Assembly: GCF_023715155.1 (NCBI RefSeq)
Contig: NZ_JAMBNQ010000041.1
Span: 1-43,547 of the forward strand
Origin: Neobacillus mesonae
GTDB taxonomy: Bacteria > Bacillota > Bacilli > Bacillales > Cytobacillaceae
Direction of reading: 5' to 3'
Length of the DNA: 43,547 bases
Position numbers and translations under genes: made by a program
Notes under the pieces: generated by a model
Told to the model about the DNA's origin: nothing
What the model saw: the letters and a program-made list of their open reading frames with translations, nothing else
Databases searched by the model: none
In this document: positions 42,982 to 43,547 of the stretch, in pieces
Layout of the letters: the number at the start of each line of letters is the position of its first letter
How positions within the stretch are numbered: the stretch's first letter is position 1

Positions 42982-43547
42982 CTTCTTTCTCTCCTTTCAC
43001 TTCATCCGGTTGGGACAATGCAAATGGGGAGCGAGCCCGTTTTACATGCGCATTATCTTTCATATTTACAGGAGTTGCTTCGGCCACTTTCTTATCGTCT
43101 TCAAAGACATATACACCATTTTCATCTAGTCTCACATCGATTGAGTAACCGATAAAGCGAGAAGGTACCTCGAATAACTGCTTGTTTAAAGTAATCGTTC
43201 CATCTGCCTTTACTTTCCGTTGCTCTCGTTTCAAGAAAATGGAATCAAGAATAGACAAATCCTCTAAAAACTTTATGTCATGCAGCTGAGATTGAAATAC
43301 CTCATGAGGCGTTTTACCATCCAAAGAGGCATGCACTCTTCGATGATAATCTTTCTCTAGCCAGCGCCAAAATCGCTCATTAAGTTCTTCAAGAGATTGA
43401 GCTGGTTTAGCATATAATAACGGATAAAAACGTGTTTGAATCGTTTTAAAAAGCCTTTCAATTTTGCCCTTTGCACGGGGGTCGTACGGCTGTGTATGGG
43501 CTAAGGTAATCCCAAGTTTAGCGCAAGCGTAGTGAAGCGTTTCAGAT
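42974..43547 (-). CDS. DDE transposase, C-terminal part (runs off window)
   Basis: At least 190 residues; the frame stays open to the window edge. From the edge it reads TLHYACAKLGITLAHTQPYD, then PRAKGKIERLFKTIQTRFYP with the catalytic Glu of the rve integrase core, then a Mu-C-like beta barrel (FLKREQRKVKADGTITLNKQ). The first two acidic residues lie outside. A short frame from GTG 43336 is not the real start. Confidence 0.88.
   Translation of the reverse strand, partial: SETLHYACAKLGITLAHTQPYDPRAKGKIERLFKTIQTRFYPLLYAKPAQSLEELNERFWRWLEKDYHRRVHASLDGKTPHEVFQSQLHDIKFLEDLSILDSIFLKREQRKVKADGTITLNKQLFEVPSRFIGYSIDVRLDENGVYVFEDDKKVAEATPVNMKDNAHVKRARSPFALSQPDEVKGEKEGV

Larger units (their letters stand above)
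41779..43547 (-). mobile_element. DDE/AAA transposon, one end, inserted in the intron
   Basis: The end is TGTAAACGAGCACAAT at 41779, exactly where the RT coding frame breaks. Two 18-bp motifs in inverted order (41786-41803 and 41832-41849, 16 of 18 bases alike) look like transposase-binding sites. Inside lie three overlapping minus-strand genes: DDE transposase, AAA ATPase and DUF5348. The set and a TGT end suit the Mu/Tn7/TniAB superfamily. The other end is outside the window. Confidence 0.8.

Overview
The window looks like a chromosomal segment of a low-GC Firmicute of the family Bacillaceae (Bacillus sensu lato). The support is a SAM-I riboswitch in front of a cysH-cysP-sat-cysC-type sulfate operon, a FapR box at a FabHB-type gene, a VmlR-type ABC-F gene, a sigma-W-type promoter, Cse60-, FbpA- and DUF2187-like small proteins, and strong GGAGG ribosome sites. 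An ectABCD operon suggests a halotolerant member. No rRNA or tRNA genes were seen.

Layout. 0.2-7.5 kb (minus strand): EamA permease, PucR-type regulator, TatD-like hydrolase, FabHB with a FapR operator, a membrane protein, a heptad-repeat coiled-coil protein, a pentapeptide-repeat protein and a lipoprotein. 7.6-9.6 kb: vmlR-like ABC-F ribosome-protection gene behind a complete attenuator (3-codon uORF, anti-antiterminator, antiterminator, terminator). 9.6-14.4 kb: glutaminase, about 1.3 kb of tandem repeats, a GNAT gene, a threonine-aldolase-type enzyme and a J-domain protein. 14.4-17.7 kb: ectABCD, making ectoine and 5-hydroxyectoine. 18-18.8 kb: an EcsC-family gene with a sigma-W-like promoter. 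19-28.9 kb: assimilatory sulfate reduction on the minus strand (SAM-I riboswitch, yezD, cysH, cysP, sat, cysC, siroheme genes cobA and sirB, then cysJ and cysI). The third siroheme gene (sirC) follows pepF at 29-31.4 kb. Together these genes import sulfate, activate it to APS/PAPS, reduce it to sulfite and then sulfide, and make the siroheme that CysI needs. 31.5-41 kb: a metallo-hydrolase, then mostly small genes mixed with decayed genes (including a dinB gene with two TAG stops), a LysR/NTF2-like divergent pair, a cold-shock gene and a candidate small RNA. 41-43.5 kb: the 3' part of a group II intron whose reverse-transcriptase gene is cut by a DDE + AAA-ATPase transposon that runs off the window.

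The most unusual signal is in the spacers. Four separate intergenic arrays have a period of 51-53 bp but unrelated sequences, and two more have a period of exactly 21 bp. These lengths are near five and two turns of B-DNA. Five of the six arrays abut or lie near the 3' ends of genes or the sulfur genes, and several units can fold into hairpins. A second unexplained signal is a gapless ~62-nt element, conserved in position and partly in sequence, directly upstream of two unrelated plus-strand genes (J-domain protein and metallo-hydrolase).
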